Shown here: positions 41,340 to 52,200 of the stretch, piece after piece
Position numbering within the stretch: position 1 is the stretch's first letter
How the letters are laid out: each line of letters opens with the position of its first letter
From: an uncultured Pelagibacteraceae bacterium
GTDB taxonomy: Bacteria > Pseudomonadota > Alphaproteobacteria > Pelagibacterales > Pelagibacteraceae
Reading direction: 5' to 3'
Length of the DNA stretch: 64,000 nucleotides
Assembly: GCA_902515185.1 (NCBI GenBank)
Contig: CABXTN010000003.1
Location: 1-64,000 of the forward strand
Notes under the pieces: model-generated
Told to the model about the DNA's origin: nothing
The model's input: only the letters and a program-made list of their open reading frames with translations
The model's database searches: none
Position numbers and translations under genes: made by a program

Positions 41340-42136
41340 TGAAAAAATTTTTTGTAGTAGGCAACCCAATTGAACATTCTTTATCTCCAGTAATCCATAA
41401 TTATTGGCTAGAAAAAAATAATATAAATGCAAAATATGAAAAAAAACTTTTAACAAAAGAAAATATACCAGAAATTATTTCTAGTCTTAAGAGCGGCAAA
41501 ATAAATGGAATTAATGTTACTGTGCCTTTCAAGGGAGATTTTATCTCATTTATGGATGATTTAAGTGATGAAGCTAAACAAACAAATTCAGTTAACACAA
41601 TATACAATTTAGGGGAAAAATTAATAGGTCATAATACAGATATTGCAGGTTTTGAGCTAGCTATTAGACATTGTAAGTATGATATTAATAAAAAAAAAAT
41701 TCTTATAATAGGAGCTGGTGGAGTTGTTCCATCTATTCTTGTAGCTTTAAAAAGAATGGGTGTTGGAAAAATTTTTTTACAAAATAGAACTGTCGATAAA
41801 GCAAAAAAATTAATAGAATTTTTCCCAGAAACAACTTTGATTGAATGGGGTACAAAAATAGAAGTTGATATGATTATAAATGCAACCAGCGTGGGGCTTA
41901 AAGAGAATGATAATTTAAATATTGATATTAATGGTTTTGAAGGGAATAAATTTTTTTATGACGTTATTTACAATCCAAAAGAAACAAAATTTTTAAAAGA
42001 TGCAAAAAGTCAAGGAAATATTACAGAAAATGGAAAAATGATGTTCATATACCAAGCTCATCAAGCTTTTTCAGTTTGGCATAAGATTTTACCCAAGATA
42101 GACAGTGAATTAATTAAATTGATTGAAAATGATTAA
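41339..42136 (+). CDS. aroE: Shikimate dehydrogenase
   Basis: VVGNPIEHSLSPVIHNYW, GINVTVPFKGDF, GHNTDIAGF. Confidence 0.97.
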   Translation: MKKFFVVGNPIEHSLSPVIHNYWLEKNNINAKYEKKLLTKENIPEIISSLKSGKINGINVTVPFKGDFISFMDDLSDEAKQTNSVNTIYNLGEKLIGHNTDIAGFELAIRHCKYDINKKKILIIGAGGVVPSILVALKRMGVGKIFLQNRTVDKAKKLIEFFPETTLIEWGTKIEVDMIINATSVGLKENDNLNIDINGFEGNKFFYDVIYNPKETKFLKDAKSQGNITENGKMMFIYQAHQAFSVWHKILPKIDSELIKLIEND

Positions 42137-42698
42137 AATAGCTATTGTTGGTAAAATTGGTTCAGGCAAGAGTCGTGTAGCATCATTGTTTAAAATTCCA
42201 ATATTTAATGCAGATTATCAAGTTGCTAGAGTCTACAAGGAAGATAAAAGTTTTTATGAAAAACTTAAAAAAAAAATACCTAAATTCATAAGTTCGTTTC
42301 CAATTAAAAAAAACGAGTTAGTAAAAGCAATATTGTCAAATAAAAGTAATTTAAAAAAAATAACAAAAATAATCCATCCAATTATCAGAAAAAAATTACT
42401 GCTTTTCTTAAAAAAAAATAAGAAAAAAAGAGCAGTTGTTTTGGACATACCACTTTATCTTGAAAATAAATTGAATAAAAAAAAAGATATAATAATTTTT
42501 ATAGAAGCAAAAAATGCAGACATAAATAAAAAACTTAGGAAAAGGCCCAATTTTAATAAAAGATTAATTAATCAATTTAAAAAAATACAACTTAAAAGCA
42601 ATTTAAAGAAAAAAAAATCCGATTATATAATTAAAAATAATTTTGTTTCTAATAAGTTAAAAAATGATGTTAAAAATTTAAAGGCTAAAATTTTATAA
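42123..42698 (+). CDS. coaE: Dephospho-CoA kinase
   Basis: KIAIVGKIGSGKSRVASLF, FNADYQVARVY, VVLDIPLYLE. Confidence 0.92.
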   Translation: MKMIKIAIVGKIGSGKSRVASLFKIPIFNADYQVARVYKEDKSFYEKLKKKIPKFISSFPIKKNELVKAILSNKSNLKKITKIIHPIIRKKLLLFLKKNKKKRAVVLDIPLYLENKLNKKKDIIIFIEAKNADINKKLRKRPNFNKRLINQFKKIQLKSNLKKKKSDYIIKNNFVSNKLKNDVKNLKAKIL

Positions 42699-42699
42699 T

Positions 42700-43374
42700 A
42701 TGTCTATTAAAGAAGTTGTTCTTGATACTGAAACTACTGGACTAGAAATAAGAGATGGTCACAGAATAGTAGAAATTGGATGTGTAGAATTAGAGAATTA
42801 CACACCTACAAAGAAAAAATTTCATTATTATTTGAACCCTGAAAGAAAAGTTTCACCAGAGGCTTTCAAAGTTCATGGCTATTCTGATGAATTCCTTTCA
42901 ACTAAAAAAAAATTTATAGATATAGCAGATGAATTTCTCAATTTTATTGCTGGTAAAAAATTAGTTATCCATAATGCTAAGTTTGACATTTCTCATTTGA
43001 ATAATGAATTATCATTAATTAATAAAAAAAAAATTGATCTTAATCAGGTAACTGACACACTTCAAATTGCTAAAGTAAAATTTCCAGGATCTCCAGTAAG
43101 TTTAGATGCTTTGTGTAAAAGATATAAAATAGATAATTCAAAAAGAACTAAGCATACAGCAATTATAGACTGTGAGTTGTTAACAAAAGTATATGTAAAT
43201 TTAATCGACCAAAAAGAACCATTTTTAAATTTTGATCAGGAACAGTTGTCAAAAAATATGTTTGATGAACAAATTATTTCTTATTGTAAAAGAGTAATTA
43301 AACCAAGCGACAAAGACATTAATTTACATAAATCTTTTTTAAAAACTACCTTAAAAAAAAATTTTTTTAATTAA
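42700..43374 (+). CDS. dnaQ: DNA polymerase III epsilon subunit (3'-5' exonuclease)
   Basis: EVVLDTETTGLEIRDGHRIVEIGCVE, HNAKFDISHLNNEL. Confidence 0.96.
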   Translation: MSIKEVVLDTETTGLEIRDGHRIVEIGCVELENYTPTKKKFHYYLNPERKVSPEAFKVHGYSDEFLSTKKKFIDIADEFLNFIAGKKLVIHNAKFDISHLNNELSLINKKKIDLNQVTDTLQIAKVKFPGSPVSLDALCKRYKIDNSKRTKHTAIIDCELLTKVYVNLIDQKEPFLNFDQEQLSKNMFDEQIISYCKRVIKPSDKDINLHKSFLKTTLKKNFFN

Positions 43375-43789
43375 ATTTTTCACTAAATAATTTATTAAAA
43401 TCAACTTTTTTCTCAAATTTTACTTCTGGATATCCAGAGTCTTTTAATAAGTTTAGTAAAATTTTTTCTAATTTTGGATAAATTTCGTTTTGTACATCGC
43501 AAAGTATAATTTTTTGCAGTTCTTTTTTTTCTTTGACATCATCTTCTATCTTAATTATTGAAGCATAAACAATTTCGAAATAAGACTTTTTATCTGGTTT
43601 CAATTTATTTTGAAATTTTAAAGAAGTATTAACTTCAATCAATTTATTTTTTAATGGTTTAGAGGTAATATCAATATCCATCTCATATTTATTTATATTA
43701 CTTTTTGTGAATAAAAAACTCTCAACATCTGGAGTCTCACTAGACATGTCTTTTATATAGTTTGATAAAATTTTATATTGTTCAGTCAT
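43367..43789 (-). CDS. secB: Protein-export chaperone SecB
   Basis: YIKDMSSETPDVESFLF...EIVYASIIKIE; synteny with dnaQ. Confidence 0.88.
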   Translation of the reverse strand: MTEQYKILSNYIKDMSSETPDVESFLFTKSNINKYEMDIDITSKPLKNKLIEVNTSLKFQNKLKPDKKSYFEIVYASIIKIEDDVKEKKELQKIILCDVQNEIYPKLEKILLNLLKDSGYPEVKFEKKVDFNKLFSEKFN

Positions 43790-44199
43790 TTTTTATCATC
43801 GATTTCTTCAGCATCACCCTCTATCAAATCATCTTTAACATATTTTTTTCTTGTTTGTTTATTTTTATATTTTCTCAATAAAATTTTTCTAGTCGGAGGG
43901 AAAATAATTAAAATACCAATTAGATCAGTTGCAAATCCTGGTAGTATTAATAATATTGCCGCAAAAGCTAATGCAGCCCCTGAAAGCATTTCATAAAAAG
44001 GTATTTCGTTTTTAACAATTTGTGCAATCCCAGATTTTAGCGTATTAAATCCTTCGTACCTTGCATATATCACACCCATAAAGGCTGTTATAAAAATTAA
44101 AGAAATTGTATTGAAAGCTCCAATTTTGCCTCCAATCTCAATAAATAGGTAAATCTCAACAATTGGAATTAAAATAATTGATAATATTATAGCGTTCAT
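43786..44199 (-). CDS. FxsA-family membrane protein
   Basis: MNAIILSIILIPIVEIYLFIEIGGKIG start at 44199; LILPGFATDLIGILIIFPPTRKIL. Confidence 0.88.
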   Translation of the reverse strand: MNAIILSIILIPIVEIYLFIEIGGKIGAFNTISLIFITAFMGVIYARYEGFNTLKSGIAQIVKNEIPFYEMLSGAALAFAAILLILPGFATDLIGILIIFPPTRKILLRKYKNKQTRKKYVKDDLIEGDAEEIDDKK

Positions 44200-44257
44200 T
44201 TGTCTATAGTCTAATTTGCTAGTTGAAATTAAGCAACATAGTAAATACAATTTAATT

Positions 44258-44845
44258 ATGAATTATAGTTTTGAATATATTGATATTATATTGCTTGCGA
44301 TGATTGCTGGATTTATTTTTTTGAGATTGCGGGGAATTTTAGGTAAGAAATCAGGATATGAGGAAGAAATGGCATCTGGCTTTACACGAGATTTCGCAAA
44401 AGAAACAATTAAAAAAAACACAAATGAAATTGTTTTTGACGATAAAGCTCAAAGCGATTTTATAAAAGGAGCCAAAATTGCTTATGAAAATATTGTAGTA
44501 AGCTTTTCATCTGGAAATTTAAGTGGAGTGAAACAAATTTTAAGCAAAAAAGTTTATGATCAATTTGACTCGGCTATTAAGGACAGAAATTCCAATGGGC
44601 AAATATCTGAAACAACATTTATAGGCATAAGTTCTGCAGAAATTAAAAATCATGAAAACAACAAGGGTTTATTGAGAGTAACGGTTGATTTTGCAAGTGA
44701 AATAATTTCTTGTATTAAAGATAAAGACGGTAAAATTCTTTCAGGAGATCCAAAAAAAGTCAAAAAAGTTTACGATACATGGGTCTTTTCAAAAGAAACC
44801 TCATCTAATAATCCAAACTGGTCATTAATTGGAACAGAGAGTTGA
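44258..44845 (+). CDS. Tim44/TimA-like protein
   Basis: MNYSFEYIDIILLAMIAGFIFLRLRGILGKKSG start; Tim44-like core YDTWVFSKETSSNNPNWSLIGTE. Confidence 0.9.
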   Translation: MNYSFEYIDIILLAMIAGFIFLRLRGILGKKSGYEEEMASGFTRDFAKETIKKNTNEIVFDDKAQSDFIKGAKIAYENIVVSFSSGNLSGVKQILSKKVYDQFDSAIKDRNSNGQISETTFIGISSAEIKNHENNKGLLRVTVDFASEIISCIKDKDGKILSGDPKKVKKVYDTWVFSKETSSNNPNWSLIGTES

Positions 44846-45256
44846 TTGAGCAAAATAAGTGATAAAGATAAAAAAGACTGGAATAATTTTATTAACAGTA
44901 GTCAAAGAGTTGAGAATAAGGACAAAGATTTAGTTAGTAAAGAAAATACACAATCCTACATTTCTATAGATCTTCATGGTTATACTTTAGATCAAGCAAA
45001 TAAAAAAGTTAGTGAGTTAATATTAAATAGCTACGAAAAAGGTATTAGAAATATTAATATAATAACTGGCAAAGGAAACAGATCGAATAATCAGCAAGAT
45101 CCATATCAATCAAAAAATTTGTCTATTTTAAAATATGCAATACCAGATTTTATTACAAACAATTTAGATTTGATGAACAAAATTATTAAAATTGATTATC
45201 AGGCAGTAAACGACCCTACAAGTGGAAGTTTTAGTATTTTGCTTAAAAAAAACTAA
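44846..45256 (+). CDS. Smr-domain protein
   Basis: SIDLHGYTLDQANKKVSELIL, NIITGKGNRS; TTG start. Confidence 0.88.
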   Translation: MSKISDKDKKDWNNFINSSQRVENKDKDLVSKENTQSYISIDLHGYTLDQANKKVSELILNSYEKGIRNINIITGKGNRSNNQQDPYQSKNLSILKYAIPDFITNNLDLMNKIIKIDYQAVNDPTSGSFSILLKKN

Positions 45257-46627
45257 TTATAAAATAAATTTTGAAAGATCGGTATCTTTTACCAATTCAC
45301 CTATATTGTCTTTAATATATTTAGAGTTGACAATAATTTTCTCGCCAGATCTGTCAGTTGCTGTAAAACTAATTTCATCTAGAACTCTCTCAATAATAGT
45401 ATGAAGTCTTCTTGCACCAATATTTTCGACAGTTGAATTCACTTCAGTTGCTATATTTGCGATTGCATCAATACCATCTTCTGAAAATTCTAGATCTACA
45501 TTTTCAGTTTTTAGTAAAGCTTTGTATTGCTTTATTAAACTATTATCTGGCTCTCTTAAAATTTTTTTAAAGTCTTCGCTTGTTAAAGCCTCAAGCTCAA
45601 CTCTAATAGGCAATCTACCTTGCAATTCTGGGAGTAGATCGGATGGTTTCGCAAGTTGAAAAGCACCTGATGCAATAAATAGGATATGATCAGTTTTAAT
45701 TGGACCATACTTAGTACTAACAGTTGTACCTTCAATTAAAGGCAATAAATCTCTTTGAACACCTTCCCTTGAAACATCACCACCTACACGATCAGTTCGT
45801 GCTGAAATTTTATCTATCTCATCTAAAAAAACTATACCGTTATTTTCTGTTGAATTTTTTGCGGATTTAATAATTTTATCCTGCTCTATTAATTTATCAG
45901 ATTCTTCATTTATTAAAATTTCATGAGATTCTTTAACAGTCATTTTTTTCTTCTTTTGGTGTTTGCCCATTCCTTTACCAAGCATTTCTCCAATATTAAT
46001 CATACCAACATTTGCCCCAGGCATACCTGGTATTTCAAATGATGGCATAGAAGAGTTACTTTCGTTTACAGCAATTTCAATTTCATTCTCATCCAGATCA
46101 CCATTTCTTAATCTTTTTCTAAAACTTTCTCTTGTTGCTACACTTGCTTTGTTTCCAACAATTGCATCTAAAACTTTTTCTTCTGCCTGTTTTTGTGCTT
46201 GTGCATGAACTTCTTTCCTTTTTTTAACTTTTTCCATTGCTATGGCAATCTCTAAAAGATCTCTAACTATTTGTTCGACGTCTCTGCCCACATAACCAAC
46301 CTCAGTGAATCTAGTTGCTTCAACTTTAACAAATGGTGCTTCTGCAAGTTTTGATAGTCTTCTGGAAATTTCTGTTTTTCCAACTCCTGTTGGTCCAATC
46401 ATAAGGATATTCTTTGGAAGAACTTCGTCTTTCATCTCGTCTTTTAATGCTTGCCTTCTCCATCTATTTCTTAAAGCAATAGCTACAGCCCTTTTTGCTT
46501 TATTTTGCCCAATAACAAATCTATCTAATTCTGAAACTATCTCTCTTGGAGAAAGAGAGCTTATAAAGGTTTCATTCCCTTTTTTTTCTCCTTTAGGAAC
46601 TAGTGGAGTTACATTAGATTTTTCCAT
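45257..46627 (-). CDS. hslU: ATP-dependent protease ATPase subunit HslU
   Basis: [50 protein letters not shown]. Confidence 0.98.
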   Translation of the reverse strand: MEKSNVTPLVPKGEKKGNETFISSLSPREIVSELDRFVIGQNKAKRAVAIALRNRWRRQALKDEMKDEVLPKNILMIGPTGVGKTEISRRLSKLAEAPFVKVEATRFTEVGYVGRDVEQIVRDLLEIAIAMEKVKKRKEVHAQAQKQAEEKVLDAIVGNKASVATRESFRKRLRNGDLDENEIEIAVNESNSSMPSFEIPGMPGANVGMINIGEMLGKGMGKHQKKKKMTVKESHEILINEESDKLIEQDKIIKSAKNSTENNGIVFLDEIDKISARTDRVGGDVSREGVQRDLLPLIEGTTVSTKYGPIKTDHILFIASGAFQLAKPSDLLPELQGRLPIRVELEALTSEDFKKILREPDNSLIKQYKALLKTENVDLEFSEDGIDAIANIATEVNSTVENIGARRLHTIIERVLDEISFTATDRSGEKIIVNSKYIKDNIGELVKDTDLSKFIL

Positions 46628-47142
46628 TATATTTTTTCCATATTTATATTGTCATTTGTAAATACACAAATTTCGGAAGCAACTTTTATTGCTTTTTTTG
46701 CAATTTCTTCCGCAGATAAATCCGTATCCATTAATACTTTTGCCGAAGCTAAAGCATAATTTCCGCCCGAGCCAATTCCTATTACATCACCTTCTGGTTC
46801 TAGAACATCACCAGTTCCAGAAATTATAAAACTTTTTTCTTTATCTCCTATTGCCATTAATGCCTCAAGTCTTCTTAAATATTTGTCTGTTCTCCAATCT
46901 TTTGCAAGTTCTACAGCAGCCCTAGTTAAATTCCCGGCATGTTTTTCTAATTTAGACTCTAATCTTTCAAATAAAGTTAAGGCATCCGCTGTTGATCCAG
47001 CAAATCCAGCGATCACATTTCTTTTCTCAATTTTTCTGACTTTGTTTGCAGTTCTCTTAATCACAGTATTTCCCATGCTCACCTGTCCATCACTAGCAAC
47101 TACAACATTATTATCTTTTCTTACTAATACAATTGTTGTCAT
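46627..47142 (-). CDS. hslV: ATP-dependent protease subunit HslV
   Basis: [29 protein letters not shown] (catalytic Thr2). Confidence 0.98.
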   Translation of the reverse strand: MTTIVLVRKDNNVVVASDGQVSMGNTVIKRTANKVRKIEKRNVIAGFAGSTADALTLFERLESKLEKHAGNLTRAAVELAKDWRTDKYLRRLEALMAIGDKEKSFIISGTGDVLEPEGDVIGIGSGGNYALASAKVLMDTDLSAEEIAKKAIKVASEICVFTNDNINMEKI

Positions 47143-47148
47143 AGTTAT

Positions 47149-47177
47149 TAAATGGATATTAATTTGAAGAGTTCAAG
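47149..47177 (-). promoter_or_regulatory. Putative RpoH promoter of hslVU
   Basis: Reverse strand CTTGAAC-N15-CCATTTA, -10 element 7 bp from hslV ATG. Confidence 0.45.
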
Positions 47178-47232
47178 GTCTTGATTACTTTTATTGATAT
47201 AAGCAAATAATGAATATATACGTATTAAAATA

Positions 47233-47823
47233 ATGAAAAGAAAAGCTGATATTACTAGAAAAACAAAAGAAACATCAATAAAGGTAGAGCTTAACATTGA
47301 TGGTAAGGGCCAATACAAAATTGACACAGGAATTGGTTTCTTGGATCACATGTTAGAACAACTATCAAAACATTCATCAATTGATCTTAAAGTTAAAGCA
47401 AAAGGAGACACCCATATTGATTTACATCATACAACTGAGGATACAGGTATTGCCATTGGTGAATGCTTAAAAAAAGCATCAAAAAATTTTGTTGGAATAA
47501 AAAGATATGCACACGCACTGCTGCCAATGGACGAGACTCTTACAAGAGTAGCACTAGATGTATCTAACAGACCATATTTAATTTGGAATGTTAAATTAAA
47601 AGTTGAGAAATTAGGTGAAATGGATACAGAATTATTTAAAGAATGGTTTCAAGCTTTTGCCCAATCTGCAGGAATTACTCTTCACGTGGAAAATATTTAT
47701 GGTGACAATAGTCACCACATCATTGAATCTTGTTATAAGGGACTCGCTAGATCACTTAGAGCTGCACTTGAATTAGATCCTAAAAATAAAAATACGGTGC
47801 CCTCTACAAAAGGTTCTTTATAA
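47233..47823 (+). CDS. hisB: Imidazoleglycerol-phosphate dehydratase
   Basis: [33 protein letters not shown]. Confidence 0.97.
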   Translation: MKRKADITRKTKETSIKVELNIDGKGQYKIDTGIGFLDHMLEQLSKHSSIDLKVKAKGDTHIDLHHTTEDTGIAIGECLKKASKNFVGIKRYAHALLPMDETLTRVALDVSNRPYLIWNVKLKVEKLGEMDTELFKEWFQAFAQSAGITLHVENIYGDNSHHIIESCYKGLARSLRAALELDPKNKNTVPSTKGSL

Positions 47824-47834
47824 AAAAAGAATTA

Positions 47835-48461
47835 ATGAAAGTCACAATTGTTGATTATAGCTCTGGCAATATAAGCTCTGTAATAAACTCCTTTAAGGAA
47901 GTTGCTAAAGACAAAGTAAATATAGAGGTAACTTCAGATCTAAATAAAATTAAATTAAGTGATAAAGTAGTTTTGCCAGGGCAGGGTTCTTTTAAAAGTT
48001 GCGTGGACGCTCTGAAAAATATTAATGGTTTGGTAGATACACTTAATGAATTTGCAATTAAAAATAAAAAGCCACTACTTGGAATATGTGTTGGGTTACA
48101 AATGTTTGCAGATGTTGGCTATGAGGAAACTAAAACAAAAGGGCTAGGATGGATTTCGGGCAAAGTATCAAAAATTGATAATCAAAATGGTAAATATAAA
48201 CTTCCTCACATTGGCTGGAACCAAATTAATATTATTAAGGATAGCAAGATTTTTCAAAGTATAGAAAATAATTCTCACATGTATTTTGTTCATAGTTATG
48301 AGATTATTCCTAATGATAAAAATGTAATTTCAGCAACTACAGATTATTCTTCAAATATTGTATGTTCGATCGAAAAAGAAAATATATTTGGAACACAATT
48401 TCATCCAGAAAAAAGTGATAAAATTGGACTTAAAATAATTGATAACTTTATAAATTTATAA
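47835..48461 (+). CDS. hisH: Imidazole glycerol phosphate synthase subunit HisH
   Basis: IVDYSSGNISSV, LPGQGSF, GICVGLQMF, GTQFHPEKS. Confidence 0.97.
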   Translation: MKVTIVDYSSGNISSVINSFKEVAKDKVNIEVTSDLNKIKLSDKVVLPGQGSFKSCVDALKNINGLVDTLNEFAIKNKKPLLGICVGLQMFADVGYEETKTKGLGWISGKVSKIDNQNGKYKLPHIGWNQINIIKDSKIFQSIENNSHMYFVHSYEIIPNDKNVISATTDYSSNIVCSIEKENIFGTQFHPEKSDKIGLKIIDNFINL

Positions 48462-48463
48462 AA

Positions 48464-49180
48464 ATGAAAGTATTTCCCGCAATAGATATTAAAGATAAAA
48501 AATGCGTAAGGCTAGTAAAAGGGGATTTTAATAATAAAACTGAATATGAAATGTCTCCTATTGAACAAGCAGGCAAATATAAAGATCATGGTTTTAAAAA
48601 TTTGCACATTGTAGATTTAGATGGAGCTTTAGTTGGTGAAACAGTAAATCTAACTATTATAAAAGATATTATTAATAAATTTGATCTTAAAGTCGAGATA
48701 GGTGGTGGTATAAGAAATTTTGAAAGTATTCAAAAATATACTGATGCTGGAGTTGATAAAGTAATTTTAGGTAGTGCAGCAATCAAAGATAAAAATCTTT
48801 TAAAAGAAGCGTGTAAAAAATTTCCAAACAAAATTGCATTAGGTTTAGATGCTAAAGACGGATATTTATTAGTATCTGGATGGACAGAAGCATCTAATCA
48901 ATTGACTTTAGATTACTTAAAAGAAATAAATGATTATGGTGTTAGTAGACTAATTTATACTGATATAAATCGAGATGGTATGAAGCAAAGTCCAAATTTT
49001 ACTGAAACATTGAAAGTTGCTGAAATATCAAATTGTCCTGTGATTGTATCAGGCGGCGTTTCATCAATAAGTGATATTCAAAAAGCCAAAACTTTGAAAA
49101 ATATCGAAGGTATAATAGTTGGTAAAGCTATTTATGATGGTGATATTGATTTAAACGAGTTGGTAAAAGAAGATGCTTAA
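48464..49180 (+). CDS. hisA: ProFAR isomerase HisA
   Basis: [28 protein letters not shown]. Confidence 0.97.
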   Translation: MKVFPAIDIKDKKCVRLVKGDFNNKTEYEMSPIEQAGKYKDHGFKNLHIVDLDGALVGETVNLTIIKDIINKFDLKVEIGGGIRNFESIQKYTDAGVDKVILGSAAIKDKNLLKEACKKFPNKIALGLDAKDGYLLVSGWTEASNQLTLDYLKEINDYGVSRLIYTDINRDGMKQSPNFTETLKVAEISNCPVIVSGGVSSISDIQKAKTLKNIEGIIVGKAIYDGDIDLNELVKEDA

Positions 49181-49928
49181 AAATAGAATAATACCTTGCC
49201 TAGATGTTAAAAATGGAAGAGTAGTTAAGGGTATAAACTTTGTTGATTTAAAAGATGCAGGTGATCCGGTTGAACAAGCAAAAATTTATAGCGATGGTGG
49301 GGCTGATGAAATATGTTTTTTAGATATAACAGCATCAAATGAAAACAGAAACACTATTTATGATGTTGTTGAAAAAACATCTAAGAAATGCTTCGTTCCC
49401 TTGACTGTAGGTGGAGGGATAAGAAACATCAACGATATTAGTAAATTACTTAATTGTGGGGCGGATAAAGTTTCAATTAACACAGCTGCTGTTAATGATT
49501 CAAAAGTTGTTCTTGAAAGTTCTAAAAAATTTGGATCCCAATGTATTGTTGTTGCAATTGATGCAAAAAAAAATGGTAACATTTGGGAGATCTATACACA
49601 CGGTGGAAGAAATAAAACTGGAATTGATGCAATTAAGTTTGCTAAAGAAATGGAAAGAAGTGGAGCAGGAGAATTGTTAGTAACCTCAATGGATAGGGAC
49701 GGAACTCAAGTTGGATACGATATTGATTTAATGTCAAGAATTTCATCTATTGTAAATATTCCTATTATAGCTTCAGGTGGTGTTGGCTCCCTTGATCATT
49801 TAGTAGATGGTATAAAATTAGGAAATGCAAGCGCAGTACTAGCAGCTTCAATTTTTCATTATGGAAAGTACTCTATTAAAGAAGCTAAAGATTATTTAAA
49901 TTTAAAAGGAATACCTATCAGAGTTTAA
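49173..49928 (+). CDS. hisF: Imidazole glycerol phosphate synthase subunit HisF
   Basis: [36 protein letters not shown]. Confidence 0.98.
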   Translation: MLKNRIIPCLDVKNGRVVKGINFVDLKDAGDPVEQAKIYSDGGADEICFLDITASNENRNTIYDVVEKTSKKCFVPLTVGGGIRNINDISKLLNCGADKVSINTAAVNDSKVVLESSKKFGSQCIVVAIDAKKNGNIWEIYTHGGRNKTGIDAIKFAKEMERSGAGELLVTSMDRDGTQVGYDIDLMSRISSIVNIPIIASGGVGSLDHLVDGIKLGNASAVLAASIFHYGKYSIKEAKDYLNLKGIPIRV

Positions 49929-49933
49929 AAATT

Positions 49934-51871
49934 GTGAAAAAAAACTATAGAAAAGATATAGATGGATTAAGAGCCTTAGCAGTTTTGGGCGTAATTTTTT
50001 ATCACGCAGAGTTAGTTTTCAAAGATAATATTATTGTGTCAGGTGGTTTTCTTGGAGTTGATATTTTTTTTGTAATTTCTGGTTATTTAATAACAAAAAT
50101 TATTTACAATGAAGTAAAACTTAATAATTCTTTTTCTTTTTTTAACTTTTATCAAAGACGAATAAGAAGAATTATACCAGCTTTATTATTAGTTATTTTA
50201 TTTAGCTCTATTATGGCTTATTTTTTTTTATTGCCAATTGAGTTCCAAGCCTATCTAAAATCAATAGTTTCATCAGTTTTTTTTTATTCCAACTTTCATT
50301 TTCATTATTCAGGTCAAGCCTATGGTGAGAATATTTTATCCGCCAAACCTTTGCTTCATACTTGGTCTTTAGCAATCGAAGAGCAATTTTATATTATATA
50401 TCCAATTTTATTAATTGGATGTATTAAATTTTTTAAAAAAAATATTAAAACTGTTTTAGCAACTTTAATACTTTTATCTATTTTGTTTGCCACATTTATA
50501 AGTAATGACCATCAATCATTTAACTTTTATATGTTAACCTCAAGGGCTTGGGAGCTATTATTTGGGGGATTGATAGCAATAAAACATTTAAATAGTTCGA
50601 GTAATAAAGAAGATAATAGTTTATTTGCAGTTTTGGGCTTTATTGCAATTTTTTTTTCTTTCTTTTTTTTTGATGATGTTAATGAGCATCCCACTCTTTT
50701 AACATTATTACCAGTTATAGGTTGTTGCTTAATAATAAATAATACTAATAACAATAATATAATTGGGCACATTTTAAGCAGTAAAGTTCTTAGTAATATG
50801 GGACTTATATCGTATTCCCTTTATCTTTGGCATCACCCAATTCTGTCTTTTGGTAAAATTTCAGGAATTACAAATGATAATATAAGTATGAAATTTTTTT
50901 TAATTTTAGTTTCTATTATTTTATCAATATTAACATATGTTTATGTTGAAAGAATATTTAGGGATAAAAAAAAAATAAAGATAAAAAATTTAATTTCAAT
51001 AATTACTGTTTCAATTATTTTAATAATTTCAATTAGCTATATTAGCAGTAAGAGTCAAAGTGAAAGATATCCAAAAATTGTTCGAAACTTACACGAGAAA
51101 ACTTGGTTTAAAACAAAACAGTTTTTTATTCCTTGTTTTCAAAGAGATAAATTTTTTTGCTCTTTTAATAGGGGTGTCGACAAACAAAAAGCTTTTTTAG
51201 TTGGAGACTCAGTTCTTGCGTCTATGCAGGAAGAGCTAAAAAAAAATTTAATTAAAAAAAATATTAATTTCATACCAATGACAAATGCAGGTTGTGATTT
51301 TATTAACATTAAATTGAAGGAAATTAAAAATATAAACTGCACTTCTGATGTTTTTAATTATAGAAATAAAAAAATTATAGAAAGTAAAAACTCTTTAATT
51401 ATAATTCATTTAAATTATTTAAATAGTGATCAATATAATAATTTAGAAACTAGAAATAAATTTACTAAAAATATCAATTTTTTACTTACGCAAAATAATA
51501 AAATCATTTTTCTATATCCTATTCCTCAATGGCAAATAAATGTTTCTAAATATTTTGATAATAAATTTCAAAAAGAAAAAAATAATATTCAAAGTAAATT
51601 AAAATTGGAAAAAGATTTTGTTACTATTAAGTACGACGATTTTAAAAAAGATAGTTCAGTGGTATTTAATATACTTGATAATATTAATAACGAAAATATT
51701 TACAGGCTTTATCCTCACAAAATTTTTTGTAATACTTTAATTAAAGGTAAATGTGTTGCTAATTCAACAGATGACATCTATTTTATTGATAATTCACATT
51801 TATCTAAAGCGGGGTCAGAAATTATCAATATAGATTTAATTAAATTAATAGATAATATTCAAAAAAAATAA
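49934..51871 (+). CDS. OafA/YrhL-type membrane acyltransferase with C-terminal SGNH-like domain
   Basis: YRKDIDGLRALAVLGVIFYHA, GGFLGVDIFFVISGYLI, TWSLAIEEQFYIIYP; SGNH-like VGDSVLASMQEEL and DNSHLSKAGSE; GTG start. Confidence 0.93.
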   Translation: MKKNYRKDIDGLRALAVLGVIFYHAELVFKDNIIVSGGFLGVDIFFVISGYLITKIIYNEVKLNNSFSFFNFYQRRIRRIIPALLLVILFSSIMAYFFLLPIEFQAYLKSIVSSVFFYSNFHFHYSGQAYGENILSAKPLLHTWSLAIEEQFYIIYPILLIGCIKFFKKNIKTVLATLILLSILFATFISNDHQSFNFYMLTSRAWELLFGGLIAIKHLNSSSNKEDNSLFAVLGFIAIFFSFFFFDDVNEHPTLLTLLPVIGCCLIINNTNNNNIIGHILSSKVLSNMGLISYSLYLWHHPILSFGKISGITNDNISMKFFLILVSIILSILTYVYVERIFRDKKKIKIKNLISIITVSIILIISISYISSKSQSERYPKIVRNLHEKTWFKTKQFFIPCFQRDKFFCSFNRGVDKQKAFLVGDSVLASMQEELKKNLIKKNINFIPMTNAGCDFINIKLKEIKNINCTSDVFNYRNKKIIESKNSLIIIHLNYLNSDQYNNLETRNKFTKNINFLLTQNNKIIFLYPIPQWQINVSKYFDNKFQKEKNNIQSKLKLEKDFVTIKYDDFKKDSSVVFNILDNINNENIYRLYPHKIFCNTLIKGKCVANSTDDIYFIDNSHLSKAGSEIINIDLIKLIDNIQKK

Positions 51872-51872
51872 A

Positions 51873-52157
51873 ATGCTAAAAACACTAGAAAATCTAATTA
51901 ACTTAATAAGAGAAAGAAAATCATCATCAGATGAGACTTCTTACACATCAAAATTACTTAAAAACAAGTCATTATCTGTAGAAAAAGTCAAAGAGGAGAT
52001 TGGTGAACTCATAGAAGCAGTAGAAAATAATTCAAACAAGATTCACGAGGCAGCTGATGTCCTTTATCATTTACTGGTCTATTTAGAGGGAAATGGGGTC
52101 CGTATTGAGGATATTATGGATGAATTAGAAAAAAGAGAGAAAAAAAAAGAGTCTTAA
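51873..52157 (+). CDS. hisE: Phosphoribosyl-ATP pyrophosphatase
   Basis: LENLINLIRERK...EKVKEEIGELIEAVE...HEAADVLYHLLVYLE. Confidence 0.92.
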   Translation: MLKTLENLINLIRERKSSSDETSYTSKLLKNKSLSVEKVKEEIGELIEAVENNSNKIHEAADVLYHLLVYLEGNGVRIEDIMDELEKREKKKES

Positions 52158-52200
52158 AAAGATTAAATTAGTGTTAGCTTCCTAAAATTTTAAATTCATT

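Noticed and set aside
45963-47167. Plus-strand ORFs of 81-118 aa inside hslU and hslV
   Set aside because: Antisense shadows of conserved proteins.
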